This document shows, one piece after another, positions 50,593 to 60,747 of a stretch of 64,000 nt of DNA. The stretch covers positions 1 through 64,000 of the forward strand of contig JBNAVY010000007.1 in NCBI GenBank assembly GCA_049700195.1, read 5' to 3'. The position numbers and the translations under genes are program-made. The notes beneath the pieces were generated by a model. It was not told the DNA's origin and made no database searches. It worked only from the letters and a program-made list of their open reading frames with translations. Positions within the stretch are counted from its first letter, which is position 1. Every line of letters starts with the position of its first letter. This stretch comes from JBNAVY01 sp049700195 (GTDB lineage Bacteria > Bacillota > Thermoanaerobacteria > Thermoanaerobacterales > Thermoanaerobacteraceae).

Positions 50593-52272
50593 TTACAAAA
50601 TAATCTGCTGTTGATATTCACCAAAAACCGAACGCAAAACATCTGTTATTTCTCCTAAGGTAGCATATTCCCTAACTGCATCAAGTATCCATGGCATCAG
50701 ATTATCTTTGCCTTGTGCAGCTTTTTTTAAATTATAAAGGGCTTTATTTACATTTTGATTATTTCTACTTGCTTTTACCTTTTTAATTTTTTCCTTCTGC
50801 ATTTCACCAACTATTGGATTTACTTTTAAAAGGCCTTTCGGAGGTTCCTCCTTTATCTGGAATTTATTTAATCCAACAATAATTCTTTCCCCTGATTCAA
50901 TCTCTTTTTGGTATTTATAAGCACTATCCTGAATCTCTTTTTGAATATAACCTATATCAATAGCTTTTGCAGCTCCACCTATTTCATCTATTTTATCTAT
51001 ATATTCAAATGCCTTTTTTTCTATTTCATCTGTAAGACTTTCGACATAATAACTGCCTGCCAAAGGATCAGGAGTATCACATACTCCACTCTCATATGCT
51101 ATAATCTGCTGAGTCCTCAATGCGATTCTTACAGAATCTTCTGTAGGAAGAGCTAAGGCTTCATCTTTACTATTTGTATGTAGAGATTGAGTACCTCCAA
51201 GAACTGCTGCTAAAGCTTGCATAGTAACTCTTATAACATTATTATCTGGTTGCTGTGCAGTTAATGTCGACCCAGCAGTTTGAGTGTGAAATCTTAACAT
51301 CATCGATTTTGGATCTTTTGCATTAAAACGGTCTTTCATTATTTTTGCCCACATGCGCCGTGCTGCTCTGAACTTAGCAACTTCTTCAAATAAATCATTA
51401 TGAGCATTAAAGAAAAATGATAATCTTGGAGCAAAATCATCAACATCAAGTCCAGCATTTATAGCTGCTTCTACATATGCTATTCCATCAGCTAATGTAA
51501 AAGCGACTTCCTGAACTGCGCTCGCTCCTGCTTCTCTTATATGATATCCACTTATACTTATGGTGTTCCATTTTGGAACATTTTTAGAACAATACTCAAA
51601 AATATTTGTAATAAGCCTCATTGAAGGTCCTGTTGGAAATATATATGTACCCCTTGCTATATACTCTTTTAAAATATCATTTTGTATAGTACCATTTAAT
51701 TTATCCGATGATATTCCCTGTTTTTCAGCAACTGCTATATACATTGCTAAAAGTATAGCAGCAGGTGCATTTATAGTCATAGATGTACTAACTTTGTCAA
51801 GTGGAATCCCGTTAAAAAGGATTTCCATATCATAAAGCGAATCAATTGCCACGCCAACTTTTCCTACCTCGCCTTCTGCCATAGGATGATCAGAATCATA
51901 TCCAATCTGTGTAGGTAAATCAAAAGCAATGCTCAATCCTGTTTGCCCTTGTGATAAAAGATATTTATATCTCTCATTTGATTCTTCTGCTGTCCCGAAC
52001 CCCGCATATTGCCTCATTGTCCAGAACTTTCCTCTATACATTGTTGGCTGTACTCCACGAGTATAAGGATATTCTCCTGGAAAACCTATATTATCTAGAA
52101 AATTATTGTTACAAATATCTAAAGGAGTGTAAATATTTTTAACTTTAATTTCTGAAGAAGTCATAAATGTTTCTTTTCTTTCTGGAAATTTAGAAATTAC
52201 TTTTTTTACCTGGTTATTTTCCCAGCTTTCTTGTTTGTGTTTTATCTTTTCTAATTCTTCTTTGTCATACAT
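50593..52272 (-). CDS. Methylmalonyl-CoA mutase large subunit
   Basis: 559 aa TIM-barrel subunit with GEYPYTRGVQPTMYRGKFWTMRQYAGFGTAEESNERYKYLL near the start and SISGYHIREAGASAVQEVAFTLADGIAYV in the middle, both mutase signatures. FHTQTAGSTLTAQQPDNNVIR binds the CoA substrate. It interconverts methylmalonyl-CoA and succinyl-CoA. No B12 domain is fused. GGAGG lies eight bases before the ATG. First gene of the mutase-MeaB-epimerase-carboxyltransferase operon. Confidence 0.96.
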   Translation of the reverse strand: MYDKEELEKIKHKQESWENNQVKKVISKFPERKETFMTSSEIKVKNIYTPLDICNNNFLDNIGFPGEYPYTRGVQPTMYRGKFWTMRQYAGFGTAEESNERYKYLLSQGQTGLSIAFDLPTQIGYDSDHPMAEGEVGKVGVAIDSLYDMEILFNGIPLDKVSTSMTINAPAAILLAMYIAVAEKQGISSDKLNGTIQNDILKEYIARGTYIFPTGPSMRLITNIFEYCSKNVPKWNTISISGYHIREAGASAVQEVAFTLADGIAYVEAAINAGLDVDDFAPRLSFFFNAHNDLFEEVAKFRAARRMWAKIMKDRFNAKDPKSMMLRFHTQTAGSTLTAQQPDNNVIRVTMQALAAVLGGTQSLHTNSKDEALALPTEDSVRIALRTQQIIAYESGVCDTPDPLAGSYYVESLTDEIEKKAFEYIDKIDEIGGAAKAIDIGYIQKEIQDSAYKYQKEIESGERIIVGLNKFQIKEEPPKGLLKVNPIVGEMQKEKIKKVKASRNNQNVNKALYNLKKAAQGKDNLMPWILDAVREYATLGEITDVLRSVFGEYQQQIIL

Positions 52273-52308
52273 TAGTTAAACCTCCTTTTAAAAATTCCCC
52301 CAGGGAAT

Positions 52309-52317
52309 ATTATAACA
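52309..52317 (-). promoter_or_regulatory. Extended -10 promoter of the mutase operon
   Basis: On the minus strand TGTTATAAT lies 37 bases before the start of the large subunit gene. No strong -35 is visible. A small GGGAAT hairpin lies in the leader before the ribosome site. Confidence 0.5.
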
Positions 52318-52368
52318 CAATATATATAATAAATGTTTACCTTTTCAAAAATAAGTTGAAATTTTTAA

Positions 52369-52413
52369 AACAGGCATACAGCCTTCAATATATTTTATGG
52401 CCGCATGCCTGTT
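52369..52413 (-). terminator. Terminator after the DHPS N-domain-like gene
   Basis: AACAGGCAT/ATGCCTGTT with further GC pairing inside and TTTT on the minus strand, ten bases after the stop. Confidence 0.85.
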
Positions 52414-52422
52414 AGATTTTAC

Positions 52423-52785
52423 TTATTCCATATCATTTATTAACTCATTTAATTCCTTTACAACATCGTTAAGTCCAAAGTACCCTTTTTGCATCCTTAA
52501 TTTAGCTATAAGCTTTTTATAATGTTTTAATGTGCCCATTAATATAACATCAGACTTATCCACACTCATATTTATACATCCCCTTGCAACAGCAGCTTCT
52601 CCTCCAACAGCTAAAATCTCCTGCTTTATTATATTCGCTGCAGCAGGGTGTACATCATATAACTTTATTACCCTAAAAACAGCCTTGGGAGCCATCATAG
52701 AAACAGAGATTTTTTCCACATTAAGCTTATTTAATTCTTTTTCGGCTTCTTTTAGATTAGTAATATATAAAATCTCTTTATTCAT
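52423..52785 (-). CDS. Stand-alone homologue of a dihydropteroate-synthase N-terminal domain
   Basis: 120 aa. I recognise the pattern ISVSMMAPKAVFRVIKLYDVHPAAANIIKQEILAVGGEAAVARGCINM...SDVILMGTLKHYKKLIAKL from the extra N-terminal domain of some clostridial and thermophile DHPS. Here it is a separate gene, ten bases after fhs in the same operon. The function of the domain is not known to me. FolP in this window (34385-35263) lacks it, so it may act with that enzyme or with a folate-dependent partner. Confidence 0.6.
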   Translation of the reverse strand: MNKEILYITNLKEAEKELNKLNVEKISVSMMAPKAVFRVIKLYDVHPAAANIIKQEILAVGGEAAVARGCINMSVDKSDVILMGTLKHYKKLIAKLRMQKGYFGLNDVVKELNELINDME

Positions 52786-52794
52786 CTTTAAACC

Positions 52795-54462
52795 TCAGAA
52801 TAAACCTGTTATGCGCCCATTTTCATCAATATCAATATTTTCAGCTGCAGGATGTTTTGGAAGCCCTGGCATTGTCATTATATCTCCTGTAATTGCAACA
52901 ATAAATCCTGCACCTCTTGAAACTCTTAACTCTCTTACAGTGATATTAAATCCTTCAGGCCTTCCTAAAAGTTTAGGATTATCTGACAAAGAATATTGAG
53001 TTTTTGCTACTACTATAGGCATTTTATCAAATCCATATTTTTCAATATTTGCAATATCTTTTAATGCTTGAGCTGTATACTCTACTCCATCAGCACCATA
53101 TATTTCAGTTGCTATTATGCGTAATTTATCTTTAATAGGCAGTTTTTCATCATATAACACTTTAAAATTAGATGTGTTATCACAAGCCTTAACTATCTTC
53201 TGCGCTAAATCAACACCACCTTCTCCACCTTTTTCCCAAACTTCGGTCAGAGAAATCTCAACACCTATTTCAGCACATGCATTTTTAACTTCTTCAATTT
53301 CTTTTTCTGTATCAAAAACAAATCGGTTAAGTGCAACCACTGCTGGAACACCAAATTTTCTTACATTTTCTACTTGTTTTTTAAGATTTGCTATTCCTTT
53401 CCTCAATGCTTCAACATTTTCTTTTTGCAAATCTTCTTTTTTAACTCCTCCATGCATTTTTAAAGCTCTTATTGTTGCAACTACTACAACTGCGTTTGGT
53501 TTTAACCCTCCAAACCTGGATTTAATGTCAAAGAATTTTTCTGCTCCCAAATCAGCGCCAAAACCCGCTTCTGTAACAAGATAATCAGCAAGCTTTAAAC
53601 CATATTTTGTTGCAATAAGACTGTTACATCCATGTGCGATGTTTGCAAAAGGCCCCCCATGAACAAATGCAGGAACGTTTTCTAAAGTTTGAACCAGATT
53701 TGGCTTAATTGCATCTTTAAGTAAAAGAGTCATTGCTCCATGAGCTTTAAGATCTTTTGCAGTTACAGGATTCCCATCCTTGTCATATGCAACTATAATT
53801 TTACTTATTCTTTCTTTTAAATCCATTAAATCTTTAGAAAGGCAAAGAATTGCCATTATTTCAGATGCAACAGTTATTATAAAGCCATCCTGGCGTGGAT
53901 ATCCATTTGCTTTACCACCAAGTCCTACTATTATTTCTCTTAAGGCTCTATCATTCATATCAAGAGCTCTTTTCCATGTAACAGTTCTTAAATCAATATT
54001 TAGCTCATTCCCTTGATGAATATGGTTATCTATCATTGCTGCAAGAAGATTATGAGCTGTTGTAATTGCATGTAAATCGCCAGTAAAATGAAGATTTATA
54101 TCTTCCATTGGCACTACTTGAGAATATCCTCCTCCCGCTGCTCCACCTTTTATTCCAAAAGAAGGTCCTAAAGAAGGTTCTCTCAAAGCAATCATAGCTT
54201 TTTTCCCAATCTTTGCAAGAGCCTGTCCTAAGCCAACTGTAACAGTTGATTTCCCTTCACCTGCTGATGTTGGTGTAATTGCTGTAACAAGTATAAGTTT
54301 GCCATCTTTATTATCTTTTATCTTTTCCCATAATTCAGGGGAAATTTTAGCTTTATATTTACCATAATGTTCTAGAAAATCTTCATCTATACCTAGTTTC
54401 TCAGCTATCTTATTAATATGTAACATTTTTGCTTCTTGAGCAATTTCAATATCTGTTTTCAT
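52795..54462 (-). CDS. fhs: Formate-tetrahydrofolate ligase
   Basis: Makes 10-formyl-THF from formate, THF and ATP. 555 aa. P-loop TPTSAGEGKSTVTVGLGQAL, GIKGGAAGGGYSQVVPMEDINLHFTGD, and GPFANIAHGCNS are family signatures; the folate-binding tail TGDIMTMPGLPKHPAA is present. GGAGGGG precedes the ATG. It feeds C1 units to purines and possibly to a Wood-Ljungdahl branch; no other genes of that pathway are here. Confidence 0.97.
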   Translation of the reverse strand: MKTDIEIAQEAKMLHINKIAEKLGIDEDFLEHYGKYKAKISPELWEKIKDNKDGKLILVTAITPTSAGEGKSTVTVGLGQALAKIGKKAMIALREPSLGPSFGIKGGAAGGGYSQVVPMEDINLHFTGDLHAITTAHNLLAAMIDNHIHQGNELNIDLRTVTWKRALDMNDRALREIIVGLGGKANGYPRQDGFIITVASEIMAILCLSKDLMDLKERISKIIVAYDKDGNPVTAKDLKAHGAMTLLLKDAIKPNLVQTLENVPAFVHGGPFANIAHGCNSLIATKYGLKLADYLVTEAGFGADLGAEKFFDIKSRFGGLKPNAVVVVATIRALKMHGGVKKEDLQKENVEALRKGIANLKKQVENVRKFGVPAVVALNRFVFDTEKEIEEVKNACAEIGVEISLTEVWEKGGEGGVDLAQKIVKACDNTSNFKVLYDEKLPIKDKLRIIATEIYGADGVEYTAQALKDIANIEKYGFDKMPIVVAKTQYSLSDNPKLLGRPEGFNITVRELRVSRGAGFIVAITGDIMTMPGLPKHPAAENIDIDENGRITGLF

Positions 54463-54487
54463 TTTTACCCCTCCAGCGTTTTTATTT

Positions 54488-55885
54488 TTACTTCACATTT
54501 AAAAAAAGTTTAACTATTGTTCCTTTACCCTTTTTACTCAAAATTTTCATATCACCTTCGTATATCTCAAGTATATTTCTACAAACTGCAAGTCCCAGTC
54601 CTGTCCCATCTTTTTTTGTCGTAAAAAGGGGCCTGGTAATTTTTTTTAATGTTTCCTTATCTATCCCACCTCCATTATCAGCAAATCTGATTACAATTTT
54701 ATTTTTATTTTTTAAATATTTTGTTGTTAAAATTATTTCACCATCCTCTTCAATTGCTTGAAGTGAATTTTGAACAATGTTTAGAATCAACTGTTTAATA
54801 TGGTTTTTATCAATATTAATCATAGGTAAATCTGAAAAAATCTTTTTAAACTTAATCTTTTTATGTGCGGCTTCTGCTTCAAAAAGAAGCATATATTGAT
54901 TTATTATTGCATTTATATCAATCTCTTCTGTTTCGCCAGGTTCACTGTTTCTTACTATTCCAAGATAGCTCTTCATAAGGCTTAAAGCTCTATTAATCTC
55001 ATCCAATATTGTTTCATAATATGATTCACTCTCTTTATGTTTTATCTGCAAAAGCTGTATAAATCCCATTACTGATGTAAGAGAATTTTTTATTTCGTGA
55101 ATTGTTGAGGCAGTAATCTCTCCAAGCACATTATACTTTTCGGCTTGCTCTATTAATCCATTATATTTAATATCTTCAGTTATATCCTTTACAAAAACAC
55201 TATGCCAACAATCGGTATTAACATCACCATATTTAATTAAAATAATTCTTTCTTCAGAACTTCCTTTAGATCTGATTTTAAGTTTAATCCCTTTATATAA
55301 ATTTATTTCATTTATATCTTCTATATTTTCTATATAAGTTTTTAAAATATCTATAAATTTTTTTGTAATAAACTTTGAATATTTTATATGAAATATATCA
55401 CAAACTTTATGGTTAGCATATATTATATTTGATTTATTATCAATTACAACTACGCCTTCTTCTGTAAACTCCATTACATCAATATAATTTTTAAATACAT
55501 TAAAACATTGTTCTGATTTGTTTTTACAGTAATTTTTGGGCCGTACAAAGCCTAAAAAAGCTATTTTTCCACCATAATTATTTGTTACAGGACTATATTT
55601 TATTGTAAATGTTCTCTTTTCTAAATATCTTGTTTTCAGTTCAATAACAAGTCCATCCTCCAAAGGCCCAAGTTCTTTATATTGAAGAACATTATAAAAA
55701 AATTCTTTATAATCATTATCTATATCATCATGAAAATATCCAAGATATTCAAGAAGTCTTGAATTAATATATATAATATTTCCATTAAGGTCTTTAAGTA
55801 CAAAAAAATCGTGTGCATTATCTATAAGATTATATATCCACTTCAAGGAATTTTTGTCATTATAAGCCGTTCCATTTGCTAACAT
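54488..55885 (-). CDS. PAS-domain sensor histidine kinase, possible sporulation kinase
   Basis: About 465 aa, soluble. Two PAS domains (about 10-125 and 135-240). HisKA: EITASTIHEIKNSLTSVMGF with the phospho-His. ATPase: N box NIVQNSLQAI, G1 DNGGGI, G2 GTGLGLAV. No receiver domain and no regulator gene beside it. Orphan PAS kinases of this layout phosphorylate Spo0F or Spo0A in spore formers, so a sporulation role is plausible but unproven. The ATG at 55885 follows GAGGGGG. Confidence 0.85.
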   Translation of the reverse strand: MLANGTAYNDKNSLKWIYNLIDNAHDFFVLKDLNGNIIYINSRLLEYLGYFHDDIDNDYKEFFYNVLQYKELGPLEDGLVIELKTRYLEKRTFTIKYSPVTNNYGGKIAFLGFVRPKNYCKNKSEQCFNVFKNYIDVMEFTEEGVVVIDNKSNIIYANHKVCDIFHIKYSKFITKKFIDILKTYIENIEDINEINLYKGIKLKIRSKGSSEERIILIKYGDVNTDCWHSVFVKDITEDIKYNGLIEQAEKYNVLGEITASTIHEIKNSLTSVMGFIQLLQIKHKESESYYETILDEINRALSLMKSYLGIVRNSEPGETEEIDINAIINQYMLLFEAEAAHKKIKFKKIFSDLPMINIDKNHIKQLILNIVQNSLQAIEEDGEIILTTKYLKNKNKIVIRFADNGGGIDKETLKKITRPLFTTKKDGTGLGLAVCRNILEIYEGDMKILSKKGKGTIVKLFLNVK

Positions 55886-56029
55886 TATTATTCCCCCTCG
55901 ACCTCCTGAATATAATTTGTCAAGCTGCACATTTTTAGTATCCCCTTATAATATAATTTGACATTGCTTTAAGAAAATCCTTCTAAAAATAAAAAATATT
56001 TTATGTAAACTAAAAATTTTTAGTTAAAA

Positions 56030-56060
56030 ATAGTGTACAAGCCTTTTACTTGTACACTAT
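56030..56060 (-). terminator. Terminator after ftsH
   Basis: ATAGTGTACAAG/CTTGTACACTAT, 12 bp around seven bases, just after the ftsH stop, with T-rich DNA beyond it on the minus strand. Confidence 0.88.
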
Positions 56061-56067
56061 AAAAAGT

Positions 56068-57894
56068 TTATGCAAACTCTACACCATCAATATTCTCTCC
56101 ATTAAAGACTTTTTCAAATTCTTCAGCATTCAGTTTTTCCTTTTCAATCAAAGCTTTTGCAACTCTGTGTAATTTATCTATATTATCTCTTAATAGAGTT
56201 TCAGCTCTTTTATAAGAGTCTTCTATTATCTTTTTCATTTCATTATCTATCTCATATGCTACTTCTTCGCTGTAATTCCTTGTCCTTCCAAGATCTCTCC
56301 CTATGAAAATTTCATCATTGCTTGTGCCAAAAGTCATAGGTCCAAGCTTTTCACTCATTCCATATTCAGTTACCATCTTTCTTGCTATATTTGTTGCTCT
56401 TTCAAGGTCATTTTGAGCTCCGGTACTTATATCATTTAAAACAAGGCCTTCTGATACTCTACCACCTAAAAGATGTACAATTTCATCCATCATTTCTGAC
56501 TTTGACATATAATATTTATCTTCTTCTGGCAATAGCATAGTATAACCACCGGCTCTTCCCCTTGGAATTATTGTAACTTCATGCACGGGTGGTGTATTAG
56601 GCAATAGCTTTGCAACAACTGCATGACCTGCTTCATGATATGCAACAAGCTTCTTATCCTTTTCTGAAATAACTCTGCTCTTTTTTTCAGGCCCAGCAAT
56701 TACTCTAGTAATTGCTTCTTCTAACTCGACCATAGTTATTTGCTTGAGTCCTTTCCTTGCTGTTAACAATGCTGCTTCGTTCATTAAATTCTCAAGATCT
56801 GCTCCCGTAAATCCAGGTGTCCTTCTGGCTAAAACCTGTAAAGATACATCAGCTGCTAAAGGTTTATTGCGTGAATGAACTTTTAATATTTCTTCCCTTC
56901 CTTTTATATCTGGTATACCTACAGTAATATGCCTATCAAATCTACCTGGTCTTAAAAGTGCAGGATCTAAAATATCCGGTCTGTTAGTAGCTGCAACTAC
57001 AATTATGCCTTCATTTATACTGAATCCGTCCATTTCTACAAGCAACTGATTTAATGTCTGTTCTCTTTCGTCATGTCCTCCACCCAAACCTGCTCCTCTG
57101 TGCCTTCCTACAGCATCTATTTCATCAATAAAAATTATACAAGGTGAATTTTTCTTTGCTTGTTCAAATAAATCTCTTACTCTTGATGCACCAACACCTA
57201 CAAACATTTCAACAAAATCTGAACCGCTTATGCTAAAAAATGGTACACCTGCTTCTCCTGCAACAGCTTTAGCTAAAAGAGTTTTTCCTGTTCCAGGAGG
57301 GCCAACTAAAAGAACGCCCTTTGGTATTCGAGCACCTAAATCAAGAAATTTCTTTGGATATTTTAAGAATTCCACTATTTCCTGAAGTTCTTCTTTCTCT
57401 TCATCTGCTCCTGCAACATCTTTAAAAGTTATTTTTCTTTTATCATCTGTTACCATCTTTGCTCTGCTCTTACCAAAAGACATAACTTTACTTCCACCGC
57501 CGCCTTGTGCCTGTTGCATAAATACATACCACAAGACAACAAATACTATAATAAGAAATAATGAAGGAAGCATTTGGACCCACCATGGTGGTCCTACTTG
57601 TGGCTGAACATTAAAATTAAGTTTACCATTTAATATATATGGATTAACAAATTGCATAAAACTTCCTACATCAGAAATATTGCTTTTAAATTCAGTCCCA
57701 TCACTTAATACACCTTTTACCTGTGTACCTATAAGTGTTATATTTTTTATACTGTTATTTGCAATATCTCTTATAAGTGTTCCATATTCTATTTCTTTAA
57801 TTTGTTCGATATTTCCTGAGTAAAAAGTTATCATAGCATATATAGCTATAAAAATTAGAGAATATAAAATTATACTTCTTAATGTCTTATTCAA
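56068..57894 (-). CDS. ftsH: ATP-dependent membrane zinc protease FtsH
   Basis: 608 aa. Two membrane helices (about 8-26 and 106-125). AAA domain with GPPGTGKTLLAKA, the pore motif FVGVG and IFIDEIDAVG, then SRH NRPDILDPALLRPGRFDR. The zinc site is HEAGH. It starts with TTG nine bases after GGAGGG. Its position after hpt-tilS is the same as in Bacillus. Confidence 0.97.
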   Translation of the reverse strand: MNKTLRSIILYSLIFIAIYAMITFYSGNIEQIKEIEYGTLIRDIANNSIKNITLIGTQVKGVLSDGTEFKSNISDVGSFMQFVNPYILNGKLNFNVQPQVGPPWWVQMLPSLFLIIVFVVLWYVFMQQAQGGGGSKVMSFGKSRAKMVTDDKRKITFKDVAGADEEKEELQEIVEFLKYPKKFLDLGARIPKGVLLVGPPGTGKTLLAKAVAGEAGVPFFSISGSDFVEMFVGVGASRVRDLFEQAKKNSPCIIFIDEIDAVGRHRGAGLGGGHDEREQTLNQLLVEMDGFSINEGIIVVAATNRPDILDPALLRPGRFDRHITVGIPDIKGREEILKVHSRNKPLAADVSLQVLARRTPGFTGADLENLMNEAALLTARKGLKQITMVELEEAITRVIAGPEKKSRVISEKDKKLVAYHEAGHAVVAKLLPNTPPVHEVTIIPRGRAGGYTMLLPEEDKYYMSKSEMMDEIVHLLGGRVSEGLVLNDISTGAQNDLERATNIARKMVTEYGMSEKLGPMTFGTSNDEIFIGRDLGRTRNYSEEVAYEIDNEMKKIIEDSYKRAETLLRDNIDKLHRVAKALIEKEKLNAEEFEKVFNGENIDGVEFA

Positions 57895-57963
57895 ATAAGG
57901 CCCCTCCTTATAAAAAGTCCCATTACTTTATTTATAATATCATATTAGCTTTAAAAAACCAAA

Positions 57964-58509
57964 TCATGTATATAATTCCCTTTTTAATACCCCAATAAAA
58001 GGCAAATTACGATATTTCTCATCAAAATCAAGACCATACCCTACAACAAATTTGTCGGGTATTTTAAAACCACAATAATCAACTTTAACATCAGATTCTC
58101 TTCTTTCTGGCTTGTCTAATATAGTACATATTTTTAAACTGTTCGGTTTTCTCCCAAGAAGTGTCTTCCTCAAATATGAAAGTGTTAACCCACTGTCTAT
58201 TATATCTTCAACTATTAAAACATCTTTGCCTTCTATATTTATATCCAGATCTTTTATAATTTTTACAATCCCTGATGAACGAGTAGAACTTCCATAACTT
58301 GAAACAGCCATAAAATCAATTGATAAAGGTAAATCGATCGACCTGGATAAATCCGCCATAAACATTAATGCACCTTTTAAAACACCAACCAGTATGAGAT
58401 CTTTACCCTCATAATCTCTTGTTATAATTTTACCAAGTTCAACAGTTTTTTCTTTTATTTCTTGTTCAGTAAGAAGTATTTCTTCAATGTCTTCAGATAA
58501 ATTTGTCAT
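57964..58509 (-). CDS. hpt: Hypoxanthine phosphoribosyltransferase
   Basis: Purine salvage, 181 aa. PRPP motif VLIVEDIIDSGLTLSYL, GVLKGALMFMADLSR near the start, FAVSSYGSSTRSSG-type loop (FMAVSSYGSSTRSSG) and CGFKIPDKFVVGYGLDFDEKYRNLP at the end. In Bacillus HprT and TilS act together and also regulate ftsH. It lies 14 bases after tilS. Confidence 0.96.
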   Translation of the reverse strand: MTNLSEDIEEILLTEQEIKEKTVELGKIITRDYEGKDLILVGVLKGALMFMADLSRSIDLPLSIDFMAVSSYGSSTRSSGIVKIIKDLDINIEGKDVLIVEDIIDSGLTLSYLRKTLLGRKPNSLKICTILDKPERRESDVKVDYCGFKIPDKFVVGYGLDFDEKYRNLPFIGVLKRELYT

Positions 58510-58523
58510 TTGTTTGCCTCCTT

Positions 58524-59906
58524 TTATTCTTCTAAAAGTTTATATTCTAAAACAAGGACTTTTTTTGTGTTAATATTTAGCTTAAATTTATCACTTATCC
58601 TATATCCTACAACCCAAATAATTTCTCCTTCAGAAACAACCAAGGGTATTTTATCTCTTAACTCAAGAGGTACCTTTTCATCTATAAAAAAATTTTTTAA
58701 CTTTTTTGTTCCTTTCATGTTTAAAGGTTGTATTGTATCTTTAGGTTTTCTATTTCTCACAATTATTTTGCCATTTATTTTATCATAATCGAAGAATTTG
58801 GTATTTTCACTTTTATTAAAATTATCAATTTCATCTATGTTAAAAACACTTGCTTCAAATATACCAATTCCATCGATTATTGTTATCCCTGGTATATTTA
58901 ATTCTGCATAAAATTCTGTTTTTTTTATGTTTGATACTTTTCTGATTATAAGATAATTATAACTTTTTAGAGCTTCAATTTCAAAGGGTAAATTAATTTT
59001 TGAAGAAGTCTGCTTGTCTATCAATTTTAGAACATCTTCGACATTGACAAATTCAAACCCTTTAAGATCCCCTTTTACTTTTTTATAAGCTTCTCTAATT
59101 ATTCTTCTTTTTAAAGCTATATGACATGATTTTAAAGAATCAACACAAATTAAAACTTTGTCATCATTAAAAACACATATTTTTTCACATATATTTTTTG
59201 TTTGTATATTCATATAATCATCTTCTGAGGATATCAAGTTTGAAAGTCTATATAGGTTTTCTGCAATATCTACATTAAAATTTTCCTTTATAAAAGGTAA
59301 AAGTTTTAATCTTACCTTATTTCTCCTGTAAAAATCTTCAAAATTCGTTTTATCTGAAACAAAACTTAGTTCTTTTTTTTCTATATAAGTCTCAATTTCA
59401 CTTCGACTAAATTCTATCATCGGCCTTATAATATTGCCGCTTACCGGTTTAATTCCTATTAAACCTTCCATACCCGAACCACGCAAAATATTTAAAATTA
59501 TAGTTTCAACCACATCATTTTTATTATGTGCTACAGCTATTTTATTACCTTTTACTTTGTTTAAAACTTCTCTTAAGGCTTTATATCTGATAATTCTTCC
59601 TGCCTCTTCTTCAGAATAGCCCATCTTCTTCGCTATAGATGGGATATCTTCCTTAAATAAAAAAAATGGGACGCCCTTGCTGCGGCACAAATTTTCCACA
59701 AATTTCTCATCTCTTTCCGCATCAGCGCCTCTTATCATATGGTTTATGTGTACAGCAAATATTTCAATATTATAAACATCAATAATATTATATAAAATAT
59801 CAAACATGGAAACAGAATCCGGCCCGCCAGAAATTCCCATAACAATTTTATCATGCTGATTAATCATATTATATTTTTTAATTGTTTTTAAAGCTTTTTC
59901 GATCAT
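58524..59906 (-). CDS. tilS: tRNA(Ile)-lysidine synthetase
   Basis: Changes the wobble C of the tRNA-Ile CAU anticodon to lysidine. 460 aa. PP-loop GISGGPDSVSMFDIL, VAHNKNDVVETIILNILRGSG, and a C-terminal TilS domain (FFIDEKVPLELRDKIPLVVSEGEIIWVVGYRI). Conserved yabS-yabT-tilS-hpt-ftsH order. Confidence 0.95.
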   Translation of the reverse strand: MIEKALKTIKKYNMINQHDKIVMGISGGPDSVSMFDILYNIIDVYNIEIFAVHINHMIRGADAERDEKFVENLCRSKGVPFFLFKEDIPSIAKKMGYSEEEAGRIIRYKALREVLNKVKGNKIAVAHNKNDVVETIILNILRGSGMEGLIGIKPVSGNIIRPMIEFSRSEIETYIEKKELSFVSDKTNFEDFYRRNKVRLKLLPFIKENFNVDIAENLYRLSNLISSEDDYMNIQTKNICEKICVFNDDKVLICVDSLKSCHIALKRRIIREAYKKVKGDLKGFEFVNVEDVLKLIDKQTSSKINLPFEIEALKSYNYLIIRKVSNIKKTEFYAELNIPGITIIDGIGIFEASVFNIDEIDNFNKSENTKFFDYDKINGKIIVRNRKPKDTIQPLNMKGTKKLKNFFIDEKVPLELRDKIPLVVSEGEIIWVVGYRISDKFKLNINTKKVLVLEYKLLEE

Positions 59907-59908
59907 TA

Positions 59909-60745
59909 TTATCCCCTTAAAGCTATATTTAAAAGTATTAAAAAAATTAGCCCTGAAATAATCATAGCATAATTTAATTTTTGCTGAAATATAAATTTTT
60001 CTTTATAATGTAAATCCCTTTTAAATTGAGCAATAGTGTAATCACCATTTAAACCCCTAAAAATTGCATAATAACTATATGGGAATTTAAGTTTTATTTC
60101 TTTCTTGATATAATTTATAGATAATTTATGTGGCTCAAAAACTTTTCCTAATAAAAGATTTGACATTATCATAGCTATTTGAAAAGTCACATAACCACTA
60201 TCAATAGCTCTTTTACCCATATCCCAGCTTGCTCTATCATATGCAGGTGTAAATTCCTTAATTGATTCTCCAGATTCAATTACACTTCCAAAATCAACAA
60301 TATAAAAAGCATCTTTTTGTACTATTATATTTTCTGGCTTTAAATCTGTATAATATAAATTTTTGTTTGATAAATACATAAAAAAGTCACATAAAAAATC
60401 AGCAATAAAAATTATTTTATGAAAATCAATTTTATGTTTAATGTAATAAGATAAATTTTTCCCCTCTATATATTCTAAAACAATATAATGATATATTGTA
60501 TTATACAATATTGTATCATCCAAATCAAATACCTTTGGAATAAATTTTTCATATTTTAATTCACTTAAAACTTTGTATTCTTTAGTTATTGATATTAAAT
60601 CTCTACTAATTTTCAATGCTTTTATATTTCCATTTTCATCCTCTATTTTATACACCTCTCCTATATTACCTCTGCCAATTAAATTTATTATTTTATAACT
60701 GTGTTTATTATATAAACCTGTTATCAAGCATCCGGGCTTTATCAT
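59909..60745 (-). CDS. yabT: Serine/threonine protein kinase YabT-like
   Basis: 278 aa. Gly loop GRGNIGEVYK, Lys in KALKIS, catalytic YYTDLKPENII, DFG in IVDFGSV. The tail NYAMIISGLIFLILLNIAL is a membrane anchor, as in B. subtilis YabT, a sporulation kinase activated by DNA. It begins three bases after yabS with no ribosome site, so translation is probably coupled. Same place as in Bacillus. Confidence 0.88.
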   Translation of the reverse strand: MIKPGCLITGLYNKHSYKIINLIGRGNIGEVYKIEDENGNIKALKISRDLISITKEYKVLSELKYEKFIPKVFDLDDTILYNTIYHYIVLEYIEGKNLSYYIKHKIDFHKIIFIADFLCDFFMYLSNKNLYYTDLKPENIIVQKDAFYIVDFGSVIESGESIKEFTPAYDRASWDMGKRAIDSGYVTFQIAMIMSNLLLGKVFEPHKLSINYIKKEIKLKFPYSYYAIFRGLNGDYTIAQFKRDLHYKEKFIFQQKLNYAMIISGLIFLILLNIALRG

Positions 60746-60747
60746 TT

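Noticed and set aside
53117..53584. Plus-strand frame of 155 codons opposite fhs
   Set aside because: Antisense shadow of formate-THF ligase with no independent support.
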